A stretch of DNA of 7,677 nucleotides from JBFJWU01 sp041623475 [NCBI: bacterium] (GTDB lineage Bacteria > J088). Of the stretch, positions 6,922-7,677 are shown piece by piece (the stretch's first letter is position 1; every line of letters starts with the position of its first letter). The position numbers and the translations under genes were made by a program. The notes below the pieces were generated by a model. That model was not told the origin of the DNA, searched no databases, and saw only the letters and a program-made list of their open reading frames with translations. Where the stretch lies: the NCBI GenBank assembly GCA_041623475.1, contig JBFJWU010000157.1, positions 1-7,677 on the forward strand, read 5' to 3'.

Positions 6922-6929
6922 TGCATGCA
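6904..6929. promoter_or_regulatory. 26-bp near-perfect palindrome, likely TetR-family operator
   Basis: The central 16 bases (GCAAGTATATACTTGC, 6909-6924) are a perfect inverted repeat. The symmetry extends to 6904-6929 with a single mismatched pair (6908/6925), giving arms of 13 bases. TetR-family dimers usually bind palindromes of this kind next to their own gene. It overlaps the -10 element and ends one base before the ATG at 6931, which fits negative autoregulation of the regulator and its downstream efflux genes. It lies about 115 bases upstream of the divergent b561-like gene and upstream of that gene's candidate promoter. Confidence 0.7.
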
Positions 6930-6930
6930 A

Positions 6931-7530
6931 ATGACAAAGGGCAAACACAACCCGACAGATACGCGCCAGCGGATTATCGATGCCGCGTTCCAGCTGTTTA
7001 CGGACCACGGGATCGAGGGCACGTCAACCCGGCAAATAGCTACGTTGGCCGGGGTCAACGAGGTCACACTGTTTCGCCACTTCGGAACCAAAGACGGGCT
7101 GGCCCGCGAAGTCGTTTCCTGTTCCTTCCCCAGCGATGCCCTGCCACGTTTGCAAAAAGTCGAATTCGGCGAGGACCTCGAGTCCGAACTGTACCAGCTG
7201 ACAATGACCATTATCCGCCTGCACAGCGAACGACAGGACTTTTTCAGGTTCATCTTTGCCAATATCGTCAGCTACCCGGAACATCGTGATTTTTTTATTA
7301 ATATGCAGCAGCCGATGCTGGATTTCCTGACCGAGTCGCTGGCACCAGAGTGCCAGCAGTCCGGGTTGGATCCGATGGTTGTCGCGCTTGAATTCATTGC
7401 CCCAATTGTGATGCGATCCATTCGTCGCTATTTCCTGGATCACGTATTGATCGAGGACGAAGAATTCGCAAGAACCCACGCCCGAATGATGGCTGCCGCC
7501 ATTCGGCATCTTCAGGAGTGTTCGCCATGA
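6931..7530 (+). CDS. TetR/AcrR-family transcriptional repressor
   Basis: This is a 199-residue regulator. Residues 11-60 form the TetR DNA-binding domain: TRQRIIDAAFQLFTDHGIEG, then TSTRQIATLAGVNEVTLFRHF with the helix-turn-helix at about 31-51, then TKDGL. The remainder is an alpha-helical ligand and dimer domain with aromatic and aliphatic segments (DFFRFIFANIV, LEFIAPIV), fitting a hydrophobic effector pocket. It probably represses its own operon through the palindrome at 6904-6929. It overlaps the TolC-type gene by ATGA, so it likely controls an efflux system. Two in-frame ATGs exist, 6925 and 6931. I prefer 6931 because 6925 lies inside the palindrome and upstream of the predicted transcription start. 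Neither has a Shine-Dalgarno sequence, so translation may be near-leaderless. The effector is unknown, and the fold assignment is firm. Confidence 0.93.
   Translation: MTKGKHNPTDTRQRIIDAAFQLFTDHGIEGTSTRQIATLAGVNEVTLFRHFGTKDGLAREVVSCSFPSDALPRLQKVEFGEDLESELYQLTMTIIRLHSERQDFFRFIFANIVSYPEHRDFFINMQQPMLDFLTESLAPECQQSGLDPMVVALEFIAPIVMRSIRRYFLDHVLIEDEEFARTHARMMAAAIRHLQECSP
7514..7518 (+). promoter_or_regulatory. Ribosome-binding site of the TolC-type gene
   Basis: A strong AGGAG lies eight bases before the ATG at 7527, inside the end of the TetR gene. It fixes the start of the truncated channel gene and suggests efficient translation from the shared transcript. Confidence 0.7.
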
Positions 7531-7677
7531 AAAAATTCGGGATCATCACCGGCCTGTTGTTGTTTGCCCCCGGTGCCCCGGCAGCGGAAACCATTACCCT
7601 GCCCCAGGCGTTGTCGGGCGCCCGTACCAATGCACTGGAACTGCGCACATTTGACAGCGAACAGGAACGTGCCCGGG
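7527..7677 (+). CDS. TolC-family outer-membrane efflux protein, 5' part only (runs off window)
   Basis: Only the first 50 residues are present. They start with a signal peptide (MKKFGIITGLLLFAPGAPAA, likely cut after PAA), followed by ETITLPQALSGARTNALELR. This matches the first periplasmic helix of outer-membrane efflux proteins (TolC/OprM type), where a Leu-x-x-Ala-Leu motif is followed by a helix with Asn and regular Ala/Glu. The protein would be the outer-membrane channel of a tripartite pump or type I exporter. The start overlaps the TetR stop as ATGA and has a good ribosome site. A periplasmic adaptor and an inner-membrane RND or ABC pump are expected downstream, outside the window. The call rests on a short segment plus context. 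Confidence 0.75.
   Translation, partial: MKKFGIITGLLLFAPGAPAAETITLPQALSGARTNALELRTFDSEQERAR

Noticed and set aside
6516-7289. Plus-strand open frame of 257 codons spanning the intergenic region
   Set aside because: It crosses the b561-like gene, the promoter region and the TetR gene in a different frame. Its product is Pro/Arg-rich and low-complexity, as expected of a shadow frame.

Overview
The window looks like chromosomal DNA from a Gram-negative, probably proteobacterial, organism. Support comes from an exported TolC-type outer-membrane efflux protein, a TetR regulator, a periplasm-facing b561-like membrane protein and many Shine-Dalgarno led, tightly packed genes. The genus cannot be read from the sequence. 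No tRNA, rRNA, CRISPR array, transposase or integrase is visible. Coding density is very high: the only gaps over 100 bases are two divergent promoter regions, 807-922 and about 6790-6930.

Left part (1-5065) is a surface-glycan locus. A minus-strand gene of unrecognised family (12-806) diverges from a four-gene plus-strand operon: a PAPS-dependent sulfotransferase (923-1828), a GT4 glycosyltransferase (1825-2829), a GT2 glycosyltransferase (2826-3836) and a second GT4 glycosyltransferase (3833-5065). All three junctions in the operon are 4-base start/stop overlaps (TTGA, ATGA, GTGA), so the genes are probably translationally coupled and build, then sulfate, one saccharide. No flippase, polymerase or lipid-carrier priming enzyme lies in the window, so the locus must extend further or depend on genes elsewhere. 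The first 1.8 kb is visibly more AT-rich than the rest.

Middle part (5055-6789) is a minus-strand pair: a small exported four-helix membrane protein whose histidines are placed like those of dihaem cytochrome b561, followed 7 bases later by an M29-family metallo-aminopeptidase. The aminopeptidase converges on the last glycosyltransferase gene and their 3' ends overlap by 11 bases.

Right part (6893-7677) starts an efflux operon: a TetR repressor (6931-7530) coupled by an ATGA overlap to the start of a TolC-family outer-membrane channel that runs off the window. A near-perfect 26-bp palindrome lies across the predicted -10 element and touches the TetR start codon. It is the likely autoregulatory operator, and the layout suggests a nearly leaderless mRNA.

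No clearly novel system is seen. The items most worth a second look are the unrecognised protein at the left end, the b561-like protein paired with the M29 peptidase, and the operator/promoter/start arrangement of the TetR gene.
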